This document shows, in pieces, positions 45,950 to 59,053 of a DNA stretch of 64,000 bases. The position numbers and the translations under genes are program-made. Source of the stretch: Lonicera japonica. Its lineage: Eukaryota; Streptophyta; Magnoliopsida; Dipsacales; Caprifoliaceae. The stretch lies in assembly GCA_021464415.1 (NCBI GenBank), contig CM038468.1, positions 35,266,969 through 35,330,968 on the forward strand, given 5' to 3'. The notes below the pieces were generated by a model. That model worked only from the letters and a program-made list of their open reading frames with translations, made no database searches and was not told where the DNA came from. Within the stretch, counting starts at the first letter, position 1, and every line of letters begins with the position of its first letter.

Positions 45950-48476
45950 TTATTTAACTTGATTTCGAGGACACTTGCGGCGATCATGTCCCCCCTCTCC
46001 ACAAGTCCCCCAATGGTTTATCTTCGACGATCACTGACGTCCATCTCGTTATGAATGCACCTAGATGGACGACCCTTTTGACGCAATAAGTTTGGATTAG
46101 GAATCAAAACACCTGGAATTGTATTAACCAAAAGGGTATCCCAGTAATCTTTTGTCAAAGCAGGATGCAAAGTGGGAGAATATGTACCCACATACGCCTC
46201 AAGAGTCAAGTGTTGATGAATTAAGTATTTCGGTTCTAATCTTAATTCAGCACACACCGCCAATTACATGTTTACAAGGATACTTATAAATTTGCCACCT
46301 CCCGCAGCTGCACGTGCCTTCCATAATGTTTACATTCTTAACATTTCCTTTGGCTGATGTGACAGAGGCAAGTCCCTCTGAGTTTTTATGCCTAAAAACA
46401 ATATACTTGCCGATATCCTTCATGCGATTCGATAATTTCAGTGCCATGAATGGCGTGTGTTCCACTCTGAATTGTCAAGCTATCTTTACCCTGTTCGCCT
46501 CTTTCACAAAAGTACGTAACAAGTGATAAAAAATGAGCTGCACCGACGCAGTAATAGGCAATGATCTCGCACCAATTAAAACTCCATTGAAAACCTCTGA
46601 GATATTTGTTGTCTTTATCCCATAACGATGCTCTCCATCATGAACAAAAATCCACTTTTCTAGGGGAATTTGTTTTAGCCACCTCCATGGTTTTTTTCCT
46701 TCGCTCTCTTCTTCATTATCATACTCTTTGATCCTGTCCATATACTTATTGAATTTGGCAAGCAGTAAGTAGTTGCAGCCTTCCACATTAGTATCTTTAA
46801 AGTCTCGTCTGGTTTACATTTACTTGTAAAGTTACTGCGGAACATGTCGCATACAAAACCGATGGTCTGTCATTGGCTCTTGAAATTGTGGGTCAGAATT
46901 AATTACAGACAGTATGCCCTTGTGCCGATCAGAAATCAAGAAATTCCATCTCGTCCCTTACCACGTAATGCCAAAGACGCGTGAGAAAAAAGTTCCATGT
47001 GTCATGACTTCCTCATCGCCGAATCCAAATGCAAGAGAAAATATTCCTTTATTTGCATCCATAGCCATTGCAACAAATAATTTTCCATTGTACTTGCCAC
47101 GTAAATGTGTCGCGTCTACACTTATAACAGGTTGGCAATGCATAAAGCCTTCAATGGCGCACTAAAGGCCCAAAAGTTCTTATCAAAAAATGATAATGGC
47201 CATCATACATCTTGCTTCTATACTCGTGGACGGTGCGTTGATTGTTTGTATTTAATTCCTGCCAAATATCTCGGCATAATAGCATAAGACTCTTTCCAAT
47301 CGCCAAATAATATTTCAATAGCCTTCTGCTTCGCACTCCATGCCTTCCAATAAGAAATCTTGTAACCATATTGATCCTTAACAAATGCACGATAACACCA
47401 ATCTTAGGCCAGGTCAACCTTAACCATGTGCTTTACTCTGCTTGCAATGAATTTGCAGTCCAAATGTTTATGAGTTAGTTTCAAACGATTAAATGTGCAT
47501 GTGTGAAGACCCTCGTACTTGGTTATCTCAAACTGGCCATGTTTCTTCTTCCTCTTACAAGCACGCAGTCGCCATTTGCACCTTCTTTCTTGCAATTTAC
47601 ACTTTATTGCCCATGTATCTGCCTTTGATTCATCAATAATAAATTCACATGAATTCTTAATTGCATATTGTTTTCACGCAATCTTCAACTTATCTTTAGT
47701 CTCGTAAATGGCCCATTCTGTAATTCATTTTGATCTACCAACTGTTCATTAATTGTCACCTCCTGATCCACATACGTAACAGGAATATTGTGTGTACCAA
47801 TGGTATGTCTTCCGCAACCACCTCAATTTGGTTTGATTGTTCACATTCATCGCTTTCAGTGTCACTCCTTTCTGTACGACTGTTAGATTCCGAGTTCCAA
47901 TCCGTATCCTCTCCCAGTGGAGTCATCATATTCTATACCATCTCCGTACTCAAACATTGGGTGTTCCGGTATGTAATTCTTAGGGGTATGGCCGTGTGAC
48001 TCAGGAAAAATTCAAGCTTTTTTGATGGCCGTGAAGTAGAAGGCAAGTTAGAAACATTAGTGTATTGTGTAGGTGGTGGTGAAGTATATGACACCGAGGC
48101 TGGAAATTTTTCAGCAAGTGGGAGCACACCATAATTCAAATTAACTTTCTCCACATACAAATCGATTGCATTCATAGAGGAAATGTTAAATTAAAATTAA
48201 CCCTTACAAAATGTAAGCTATGTCATCATTAATTTTATGGAGGAAGAAACTACAACATTCATGGTCACAAACAGTGGACATCTACATACAATCTTTAAGG
48301 TGGACGGTGAGAGGTCGACATTCATAACAGAATAAATCATTCCAACTAATTCCGATACGTCGTACCTTCTTTAACGATAATTCCTGTTTTATGTTGCATA
48401 TTGTAACATTGTCCATGCTCTCTATTAATAATTTCTCCGCCCCAGTATAAAAGCATAAATACTTTCTGTTCGTCAT
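45950..48476 (-). pseudogene. MURA-like transposase, copy 2, frame-shifted
   Basis: Equivalent of the intact gene at 5824-8364, broken into pieces by single-base indels (for example near 46017, 46264, 46758, 47157, 47400 and 47690). The catalytic motifs and SWIM finger are recognisable. Because the intact version exists in the same window and the losses are mainly 1-bp deletions, I suspect assembly error more than decay. Confidence 0.85.
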
Positions 48477-49716
48477 TCCTTCAACACAATTAAAGAAATT
48501 TATCATCAACTGATAATAAATACAATTTACTTAAACTAATCAAGCATGCCCTCCATTATGATGGTAAATAATACATTTTTTAAAATAAAATATAATTTCT
48601 CAAAAAATAAATAAGTATATACATTCTTCAAAATAGGGGTATAATTATTGAAAAATCTAAATTACGTATCAACCCTACGAAATATTAGATTTAAGTATTT
48701 ACTTAAAATCATAAAATCAATTTTTGCAAATAAAAAAATATGTTAACCACTACGAATATAATTACTTGAACTTGGGCCCTTTTTTTCTTTGTTTAATTTA
48801 TATTTTCCCACCTGTTTTGAAAAAATAGGAAATGACCCAAAACTTCGGATAATCACTAATTTCTTGTTTTTATTTTTCCTAAAATACCCTTATTTGACTT
48901 TACAAGTAAACAATTTAATTATCCCTAAGATTTAGATTATAGCTAACTTTTGAATTTTTAAATCTATTAATATCCAAAATTCCAAAATAAACATCCACTT
49001 ATTTGGGAACTTTCAAAAATATTATAACAAAAATCATAAATCGTATTACTTGGCTAAACACATATTTTCTATATCACAATAATATGATAATAAATCTACA
49101 AATTTACAATAATTCATACATTCGCAAATCTACAAATCATATTTCAATCCTAGATCTAGAAACAATCTAACAAATCTATATCACAAATTTATAATAATAT
49201 CCCATTTATTTCATTCATAAAATTATTATGCAAGTATAGATGTACAAATAATCAAAATATATAAATTTACAAATAAACAAAAATTTATAGATTAAGCATA
49301 ATCAAAATACTATAAATGGACATACCTATTTTTGTTGAAGTAGAGAGAAATTCTTATGCATCAATGATCTTCTCAACTTTTTTTTTTTCGTATTTTTAAA
49401 TTGTGAAAAATGGAGAGAAGAAGGGAAGAAAAGTAAAAGAGCAAGAACAAGTATACATATGAAGTAATATACGATACAATAAAAATTATATAAGAATTTA
49501 GAAGACTTCATCAACTTCACAGAAGAAGAGCAAGAAGAAAGAAGAAAGCAACAAGAAACAGAAGAAGATGAAGATCAAGGAAAATAAAGAGGAAGACGGC
49601 GCACTGAAATTATTTGAGTAGGGTGTGGTGGAAATTAACTAAAAAACGCGAAAAGCAATTGCGATTTCAAAAAAAAAACCTGCATTAAAAATGTGGTTTG
49701 TGATATCGATTTTAAG

Positions 49717-49944
49717 GGTAAAATTAATGTTCAGAGTAGCGTTTTTAGAGGTAAAAACGCAGTACCTAGTCGCGTTTTTACTGCAAATTTTTATTTTTTT
49801 TTGTAAAACCGCTACTATGATTTGTTTAAGGGAAAAACGCGACTTCAAACCTCGATTTTAAAACACCTCTATTTCCCCAATTATTCAAAAGTCCCCTATT
49901 TAGCAAAATAAGTTTAAAAAGAATCATAGTTTGAAAAAAAAGTC
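49717..49944. repeat. Right terminal inverted repeat of MULE copy 2
   Basis: Nearly identical to 9619-9848 and inverted relative to 39668-39860. Confidence 0.9.
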
Positions 49945-49953
49945 ACATTTTAT
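49945..49953. repeat. 9-bp target site duplication, right side, copy 2
   Basis: ACATTTTAT, matching 39659-39667 exactly. Confidence 0.92.
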
Positions 49954-51780
49954 CTTTTAAGAGAATCTGCAAATGATATCCTAAAGTTTACTCGTTATAT
50001 ATTATATAAATTTAATTTTATTTGTTATATTTCTTCGCTATAAGATTAGGTATTTTAAATTTGGCTATTTAGCAACCATTGTGAGTATGATAAATTGTTA
50101 AATTTAACATATTAATTTAATACAGCAGAGAACTTAGCAAACAAATATAAGCCGGTATGGTAAAGAGTGGGCAAAATTACCATACAGCTAAATTTTACTC
50201 TTACAACTCTTTTCACTTGTAGGGGTCATATGCTTGTCCTAAATTCGTATAAAAAAAATAATAAGTGTTGCTTACTCATATGACCCATATGAGTGAAACA
50301 CACTCGTATGACCCATACTAGTATTTATCTTCAATTCTATCTCACAAAAAGTAAAAATAAAATAAAAAAGGAGAGAAATGCTCATATGCGTGAAGCACAT
50401 TTGTATGGCTTATACGAGTGTGCCTCACTCGTATGAGGCTTTTTATTTTATTTTAGCTCAAAATTAATATGAGTTTTGCACGCTTGTATGATTATATTTA
50501 TGCCATACCCGTTGTATTTAATCTGAAAACTCAGTAACCAATTTGTAAATTTGGCTCTAAATTTTAGCATCATGATGTGGATGCTCTAAGAAAAATCCTT
50601 TTAATTATTGGGCCAATAGTATATTATGTTATATTTTCTTTATTTTAAAATATATCTATATGTAGTATAAAATAACTCGTACATATGCATAACATGTATG
50701 TCAATTTGTAATGATATGAGAATACAAAGGTAATAGAGCCGGGAAAAAATATTAAGTGGTTATGGTGTCCTTATAATTTACATAGACAATCAATGGTAGA
50801 ACCCAGGAATCAAACTAAAGGGGATTCAAACGACACAAAAAACATAATAAAAATGTAAAATTTTAACAAAAGAATAATAATGTTAATAGTGATACTTCAT
50901 ACAACTCAAATGGAGAATATGAATTGATAGAATATAATAACTACCAACTTCATCAACCATTCGCGAGAAGACACGCGGCTGCCTACATCATCAGTCAAGT
51001 CCACCACAGCTAGGAGAGATTTGAGCACTATGTGGAGTCGGAGCTCCCAACGGTGTACTTATTTGGTCTGGATACTTTTGGAACTAAAGCCCCAGTATAC
51101 TCTTCTAACGAGCTCTAGAGGTCTCTAACAAACCACTATGTCAGAGTAGGCACAAACGGCATGGGTGACTGTTACCAACTCTGCCAGCACTACAAAACCG
51201 CCCTTAACTTCATTAAATGCGTATCAACTTCATTAAATGCACCAAGATACCAGGATAAGTAATTTCAGAATTTGAGATGACGAAGGATGGCTCAAGACCT
51301 GCTCGCTTCCTCCTTCAGTATATAGGAAGAAAATTTACTTCTCACAACAACCTAGTTTTTTGGGAGAAAATAGAGATAATTGTTCCCCCTGATACTATAC
51401 ACATCTCATCTATCCATGAATCTTCTGATAGGCTTAGTTAAGAAGAGATAATAAAGCTCTCATACTTTATGCAACATTGAAATTCATGATTATGGGATTT
51501 TATTACATGTAAATCTAGCTTATTAGACTGGCCCGACAATTATCCAGCTCTATATTCAGCTTATTTATATAAAAATTACTGAGCTCCGTTCTCATTTCGT
51601 CAAAGGAAGACTATTCCCTGCAAGGGTGACACTTCCTCTATAAACACTTGTCTTGCTATTTTAGTTTTTAACTTACATATTGCCACGTGTCTTTTAGCTC
51701 TGCCATTCCCATCACATAAAATATAAAAACTTTGACTAATAGGATAAAAAGGTCTATTCTAGATTTTCACACAAACAGTT
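49954..51780. other. Duplicate of 9858-11671: flank, palindrome cluster, region before gag A
   Basis: Contains the CATATGACCC palindrome cluster (~50150-50520). At 51190-51250 there is a local duplication absent from copy 1: AACTTCATTAAATGC occurs twice. No gene recognised. Confidence 0.55.
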
Positions 51781-51789
51781 TGGCGCCGT

Positions 51790-53437
51790 ATGTGGGAAGG
51801 ACACTATTTTCGTAAAATCTTTACCTTTCCAAAAATAGCACAAGTGTCCAGTCTTGGAAAACAAATCGGTATTGTTAAAACTGAACAAACACAATTAGAC
51901 CCTCTAATCGCTTTGGTAGCTCAGCGAGCTACTCCCCCTCCTAGTTCGAAAAATAGGTCAATGTCAGCCTTTGCCTCTACCTCGACGAATCCAAGTCAAC
52001 ATATTTTTGCCATGGAAAGACTAGGAGGGAGACATGGGAGACGACAAGCGAGCCAGAGCCATTCCAGGAGGACTGCCAGTGGCAGAATTGATGAAGACAA
52101 TAGGCTCTCTGATAAAGGGGAGTCGAGGATGACTGTCATTTCCCCCTCTTAGAGTCCCATAAATTAATATGGGCCGAGCTGCTTGTTTTGCGGCCACTAT
52201 CCAAAATAGAGTAAGGAAAGGGCAAGGCCGACCTCCTTTCCCTCGCCAAGATGGAAATGAAGAACCAAATGGCCGAGCTCCTTAAGCAAGTCGGCAACAC
52301 TACTGGTGAAGGGAGCTCAGCCATGGCCCTATTGAAAAACATAGAATCTTTTTTCGCCCAACACATCCATACTTACTTGGTTTCGTAGAAATTCAAGCTC
52401 CCCACCATGGAATCTTATGATGATACCACCGACCCAATAGACCATTGGCTACAGTACAACAGTATTATGAGCTTGCAAAATGTTCTATATGGCTTCATCT
52501 GCAGAGCTTTTGTCACCATTCTGAGGGCTCTGCTCGAATGTGGTACAATAGCCTATCACTAGGCTACATACAGAACTTCTAAGAGCTCAAAACAAAGTTC
52601 ATAGCGCACTTCCTCAGTACTATAAAGCAATCTAAACCATCTTCTCATTTCTTCATAATCAAATAGAGGTCCTCGGAAAGTTTGAAGGACTATGCCTGCA
52701 GGTTCAATCAAGAAAGCCTCTTGATCAACAACCTTAACGACAGGGTAGCTGTTGTAGCATTCATGCAGGGAGTGACCTCCCCCTTATGCTTAATGACCCT
52801 AGCCCGAATGATTCCTAAGTCCATGGCAGAGCTTTTGGATGAGGTGAACAAGCAAATAGGGTTTGAGAAGCCCTTCAAGGGAGAAATGTCTCTGCTTTCT
52901 CAGCTCTCCAGCCTTCCTCCAAGCATCAAGGGGGCGATGACACACCTCCTGACCAAGAGATATAAGGCAAGAAGAACATGCAAAACAAGGACAAGGCAGT
53001 TCCCTTAGAAGACAAGCTTAAACAACCATTCACTCCTTCTCACAGTCTCCTTAGGAGAGTTCTACGCCCAAGTCAGAAGGACCTCCCAAAACTAAGAAAG
53101 ATGAAGACCTCCGACAAAAAAAGGGGGATAACTCTAACTATTGCAGGTAGCATAAAGACCACAGTCATGCACAAGACAAATGACTGCTAGAAACTCAGGG
53201 AGTAGATTGAAAAGCTCTTTTAAAGAGTTCAGCTCTAGTAATATATTGACTAGAAGAATGATGCTACCACCGAAGGTCAAAGGAAAGGACCATGCCAATG
53301 AAATTTTCATGATTGAGGGAGACTCCTCCTTCTCTGGGAACAACAACAGGACTAGGAAAGCCTACATTAGGTATGCTCAATCACTTAGCTCGAATGTAGA
53401 TTTCTTCAGCTTTAGACCCACAAAGATGATGAGGTAT
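51790..53437 (+). pseudogene. gag A remnant, copy 2
   Basis: Counterpart of 11681-13320 with a longer open stretch in the middle (52682-53008: DYACRFNQESLLINNLND, VVAFMQGVTSPLCLMTLARMIPKSMAELLDEV). It has other stops elsewhere. Substitutions relative to copy 1 are dense here, in contrast to the flanks. Decayed Ty3/gypsy Gag. Confidence 0.8.
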
Positions 53438-54419
53438 TGATGTACCAAGAAATTAGTATAATTCATCATGCTAATTTATACTTTAGAAAGTGTATATTAT
53501 CACTAATTTTATATTTTTAATGCTTTCTCAGGTATTAGAAAAGAATTGGAAAAGATTGAGAAAAATAGAGAAACTAAAACTTGTGAAGACACCTAAAATT
53601 GCTTAATACTTTCGAAAATTCAATAGTTTTTCAAATTCAATCATCTTGGGGCCCGAAATTGTGACGCAAAATGCAGTCATTAAAAATGGCAAAAATTCAA
53701 AGTGTATTCAAATTAATGGGCCCAAGCTTAAATGCCAGCCACCAAATTTAATTAATGAGCATACCACTAACCTTTAAAGATGCAAAGCCCATAACCCATT
53801 CAATTTAGCCCCAAGATTCCTAATGAAAGTAGAATGCTTCACCTTATAAATAACAGGGGAGTTGGGCACTCTCTTCTTGGTGGAGCCGACCACTTCCTCT
53901 TTTCCTTTTCAATTTATTTTCTTTTATTTCTTATTTTTACTTTATTAAAGACCTTGAAGATTTGGAGTTATTTTATTCTATTTAATTAATGTCAAGTAAG
54001 TTTTATTTTAATTTTATTTATTATTTAATTTATTCTATGCTAGAGTAATTTATGGTAGGGGTTAGGAAGAGTATTTAATTAATTCTCTTGCACATATTCA
54101 TGCTGATTGACTCTATCAATTTAATGCTTTAATGTTAAATACAATTTTTTTCTATTGGAGGCCTATTTTAATTGATAAAAAATAAAGTTGGATTCTCATT
54201 ATTTTTTGTTAGATTCAACTTATGATTTGTTAAGAGTGGATATAGAGTGTGTTTTGATGGATATAATGAGTGTTTTGATTTTATACGTACATAAGTTTGG
54301 CTGTGGAGGAATTATAATTGGATTTTATTAATTAACTAAACTTTATTGATTTTATTTTCGGCAAATAGTAGAATCGAGAGACCAAATTATTGCAAGACCA
54401 AAGTAGAATTTATGCGCAT
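53438..54419 (+). repeat. LTR-like repeat B, left part, copy 2
   Basis: TGATGTACC... to ...CGCAT, matching 13323-14305 with scattered substitutions. It ends at the insertion point of element C; the right part lies beyond the window. Confidence 0.65.
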
Positions 54420-55716
54420 TGTGAACACCCCAATCCACGACTCTCGTGTGAATACTGGTTTTCTCATAAAACGAGCATTTTGCATTTAGTCCTTGGTCAT
54501 CGTGCATATAGAAGACTGATAGGAAAGACTCCAATTTCAGACTCGTTGGGAGTCTGATATGACCATTGTTGCCTCTTCGCTTACTAGGATGTGGATCGAC
54601 CAGCGATTAGGTCGCGGGGTGCGGGGTAACGCCCCGTTAGAAAATTCGAGTTTTTTATGAGTGTTTCTGTACATTTTTGTGAGCCAACCGTAGCCCCTAA
54701 CGGTACGGTTGGCACCCAGCTGTAGCCCCCAACCGCACGGCTACCAGCTAGCTGTACGGCTGGACCGCACGTCCCAATCGCAGGTCCCAGCCGCACCTTG
54801 CGGCTGGCCTCTTTTGGAGCATTTTTGGTTGAAATTTTCCTATAAAGAGAGACCTTTGGGCTCTCATTTGGGATCACCAACACTCACTAGTGTTTTTAGT
54901 AAGGTGAAATTATGTCAAATAATTAAAGAGTCTTTTCTTTTAGAGAATTTCTAGGAGAGAGAGTTAGAGAGAGAAAGTTAGTGAGAAAAGGCTTTAGAAA
55001 GAGAAAGTCCTAGAGAGAGAAGGAAACAATCAAGGCAATCAAGGCAAGGTTCTCATTTCTTCTTCAAGCGCATCAGGTACGTCTTTCTACAAACTTTCTG
55101 AATTTCAATACTGCATTTAAATATCAGTTTTAATTCAAAAAATTAGAGAACTTGCAAAGAAGTTCACTGTTTTCTGAATTAGTCCTTTCTAAGTTTTACA
55201 AGAAATCTAAAATCCGTTTTGACACATTTTCAAAAATAAAACAAAAACACAAAAATAGTTTCCAAACAAATGGAACTACGAAACTCTGATTTCATTCTAC
55301 GAATGAATACGTAGGTGCTCGCAAAGCTCGAGTCTGATTTCAAAATACAGTTTTAAACTAAATTTATCTAGAAAGGACTATGCTGAAAATAATTTAAACT
55401 ACTTGCAAGATATTTAAAATAGGAATTAAATACATGATCCATTAAGAGACCGAAAGGGCGAATTAGGTGCCTAACACCTTCCCAATTCGTAACGTAGTTC
55501 CCGAAGCCTAGCAAAAATAATTTTCAATCAATATCTGGTTTCGAACATATGAAAGATAATTCGTTTTCGAATTGTCCTTCATACTATCTTTTGTTTGTTT
55601 TCTCGTAAAATAAACTGGCAACTTTACAAAACACGTTTTCCTTCAAAACAAAGAAAACCGAGAGAACGAGGATTTCCTCTCTCGGGGGTCGGAGGTCGGA
55701 GGTCCGGATTCTCACA
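54420..55716 (+). repeat. 5' LTR of element C, copy 2
   Basis: Almost identical to 14306-15606 and far closer to it than either is to the 3' LTR at 28992-30285. It is followed by the primer site TGGCGACTCTGCTGGGGA at 55718-55735. The GTACGG array lies at ~54690-54805. Confidence 0.95.
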
Positions 55717-56851
55717 GTGGCGACTCTGCTGGGGAGCTCGAGAACTAAGCTCTAATATGATGGATCATATATTTAATTCCTATTATTTATTAGGTATAGG
55801 ATTGCAAGCCTTAGTTTTAGGATAACATAGAAGCGATATAGGTGGATACCTTGATGCCTTTATTTACTAATTATGTGAGGAAAATCTTTTTCATAATTAA
55901 AATTGTGTAAAATTCCATAACAAACCCTAAAAGAGTTGATTAATAATGAACTACCAGATTGTTATTTTGCACGCACTCACGTCTTATCATGCATTTTCAC
56001 GAGTGTGAATTTACCCTATCAACCTCGGGACCAGAGTCATGACTAGGCCGCGGACTTGCGAGTCTGCACTAGCCAAAAGCGCCTGAGACCACTCTCCATG
56101 GCCAAGTATCTACCGAGGTATATAGAGTGACGAGAACACTCACGTACCCAGGACGTATATAAAAAGGTCTTTACATGTGCCTGCGCTCTTAAGGTATATC
56201 GTAAGACCTGCCAAATAGGAGGGAACCTTAAACCTTACCCTATTCAACCACGCTAGCTCATAGGAAGGTCAGCTTAGAACACAAAGATTTTTTGCATTAT
56301 TTTAATGACCAACAGTCGTGAGAATCTAACCAGCTAAGGCCCTGTCATTTATACCATCGCGATTCCGACAAGTATGGCCGGAGGCTGTCCAATCTTCGCC
56401 GTAAAAATTCATGAAGAATGAAATCTTCGTAATTTTCTTAGTACTTGTTCCATGAATAAAGCAACTCATGAGGAGGGAACTTCCCATGTTTTCAAATAAT
56501 TTTCTAAAAATTATTTTCAAATGATTTTCCAAAAAAATTATAGATGGTCAGGGAACCCATGGAATTCTGTTCCTACCCTACCTCTATACGGGGCTCTCAA
56601 GTTGTTGCTGTTTGTTTGTTTTCGATCTCACCTAAAGAAAAAAAAAATTGTGTGCTTAGCGTCGTCCCGATCGATGTATTTTTGGAAAAGGTCCGGCAAT
56701 TTTTAAATGATATATTGTTTTTATTTTTCAAAAAATGCGTGTAATCGAATTTGTCCTTTTTTCGCATCAGATATTCATTCCATCCTGGCCTCTGCGTGGG
56801 CGGGAAGAGATAGTACCGGGGCGACTTGTCAGACTAGATTCTTCCGAAAAT

Positions 56852-59053
56852 ATGGATCAAAACACACCAAACCGGAATGTGAACAACCAATTCAATAATG
56901 CAGCGGATCCGCCGTCCGATCCTTTTTACCCGAACTAGGGGATACCTCAGAATAATACTATAGGGGGTCAACCACTACATCACACTCCGTCTCTGAATGC
57001 TGACCCAAATCTAGCCAGCTCAAGTGGAAATGGGAATGTTTTGTTACCTAACCCTGAGGATATGTACTGGATGCTGATGAATCTTAATCAAAGTATGGCC
57101 ATGCTCTTCACCGACAATCAAAATACTCGTGTCAAATTGGATGAGTTGACTAAGGGACGCATGACAGAACCGGCAAAAGAAGCCCCGGTCATTCCACTGC
57201 CACCACTACTCTCAGTTCACACCGAAGTACCACCTCCGTTTGAACAGCTAAACCAACCAAAGGCTATGCATGACCCGGTCAATAATTGGTTATAACAGGA
57301 CCCAATCGATCAAGCTCCTCCACAGATGCAACCCATACATGAACCTTTTTGGGATCCATATTATGAACCGGTAAGAAGGCCAATGAGTATTCAAGGGGAA
57401 GGCTCGTCACCAATGGAAACCTATCGAGGGGATAAAGATCTGTCCGAACTCAAGGAACAGTTAAAGGTACTTACTCAAAAGGTGGCCGAAAGTTCGAATG
57501 ACTTAACCCAAATGCAAAGCTACAACTTGTACCATGAAGCTCGTTACTCGGTGGGTTTCAAAATGCCTTCCATCCTGAAATTCATGAGGACTACGCCACC
57601 GAAACTCCATCTGAAATCCTATGTCAGATCGATGAGGATTTACAATATCGGTGAGGCTGAATTAGCCAATTCTTTTCATCTCACTCTCGCAGGACCAGCC
57701 CAGAGTTGGTTTTTAAACCTTTAAAAGCACCGTGTCAGGTCGTGGTCCGCTATCGTTCAAGAGTTTGTGCCACAATATAAGACTAATGAAGAGCTCAAGG
57801 TTACGAGAAAACACCTAGAAATGGCCAAGCAAAAGGAAGGTGAGAGCATCAGTGAGTTTGTTACAAGATGGAGGGAATTAGCGGCACAAATGGCGGAACG
57901 TCTCGATGAGGAAGAACAATTAGGAATAATTGTTAAGAATCTGAAGCCAAAAGTTCGAGCTCAAATGGGACACCAATTCTTCAGTAAGTTCAAGGCTTTG
58001 CTCCATGTTAGCAATGGGATTGAGGAAGAGCTAGCCAAGCAAGCTGAAACCAAGAAGTCCGCATCGCAATATGAAAAGACTTCTACTTCAGCCACCAATC
58101 AAGTCACCTCTTATGGATCCTATGGTAGGGGTTATTCCAACAATCCCTATGATCAAAACTCCACGAAGAATGTCGGGAATTATTCTGCATTGGGGTATCG
58201 TAACAACAACAGTAATCCCAGAGCATTTGACCAAAATCGCTCGCGAGATAGACACTTTTCACAACTGCCGGGGCCTCTAGGGAAGGTATTCGAACAGTTG
58301 AAAGAAGTTGGGATAATATATCCCATGAACCCGAGATTGTTACCACAGAAAATACCACCCCATTGGAATATGAATGAACATTGCAAGTACCATCAAGGGT
58401 TCGGACATACTACTGACAGTTGCATGGCCCTGCGACATGCTATTCAAAACCTAATTGATAGAAAAAGAATTTGTGATCCATCAACACCGAATGTTGTAAG
58501 AAATCCTCTCCCCAATCACCGAATTAATGTCATCGAGGAAGATTCAGATTTGCCGAATCCCGTATCTTTTATTAAACCTGTCATGGATGTGGAAAAAGTT
58601 GAAGTGTTGAAATTTGGCTATTCAAAGCCTTCGCCTGCTGTTATCAAACATAATCCTGGAAAATACCAGAAAATTGTCGAGGAGACTAAAGATGAAACCT
58701 TATTGGGATTATGCGTCGATGAAACCTTTACCCTGCAATCGCGAGAAATAATTAGCCCGAAAATTATGGGGAGGATGGAACGAATGCAATTTATACCAGG
58801 ACTTAGGCTCAAAAAAAAAACCAGGGAATCGCTCACTTTCCTCAATTCAAAGACAACCCGAGGCGACAGGGGCTCGGGTATAGCCGTGGAAAAGCAATAA
58901 GGAAAGGCGTCTACGAAAGCAAGTACCCATCACAAGTAAATATGATTGCCTTCGACTGGGACAAAGTCTCTCAAGTTGAAAAGGAAGTACCTCCAACCTC
59001 AATGGAATCACCTGAAGAAACAATTGATCCGGTAGTAACATGGGTCCAATAGT
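56852..59053 (+). pseudogene. gag of element C, copy 2
   Basis: Same frame and same three stops as 16741-18942. A 1-bp change in an A run near 58812 shifts the final part, so the frame ends early at 58900. Domains as described for copy 1. Confidence 0.87.

Larger units (their letters stand above)
39668..49944. mobile_element. Complete MULE, copy 2 (10,277 bp)
   Basis: Bounded by inverted termini GACTTTTTTTTC (39668) and ...AAAAAAAAGTC (49944) and a perfect 9-bp target duplication. It has the same two convergent genes as copy 1, but both coding regions here are riddled with 1-bp deletions, many after short G or T runs, that look like consensus errors. Confidence 0.93.

Noticed and set aside
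45950..48476. True biological decay of the second transposase
   Set aside because: Not fully excluded, but the changes are mostly 1-bp deletions next to an assembly gap while the other copy is intact, so consensus error is more likely.
39668..49944. Two independent MULE insertions
   Set aside because: Both copies share the same target sequence and long identical flanks, so it is one insertion seen twice.
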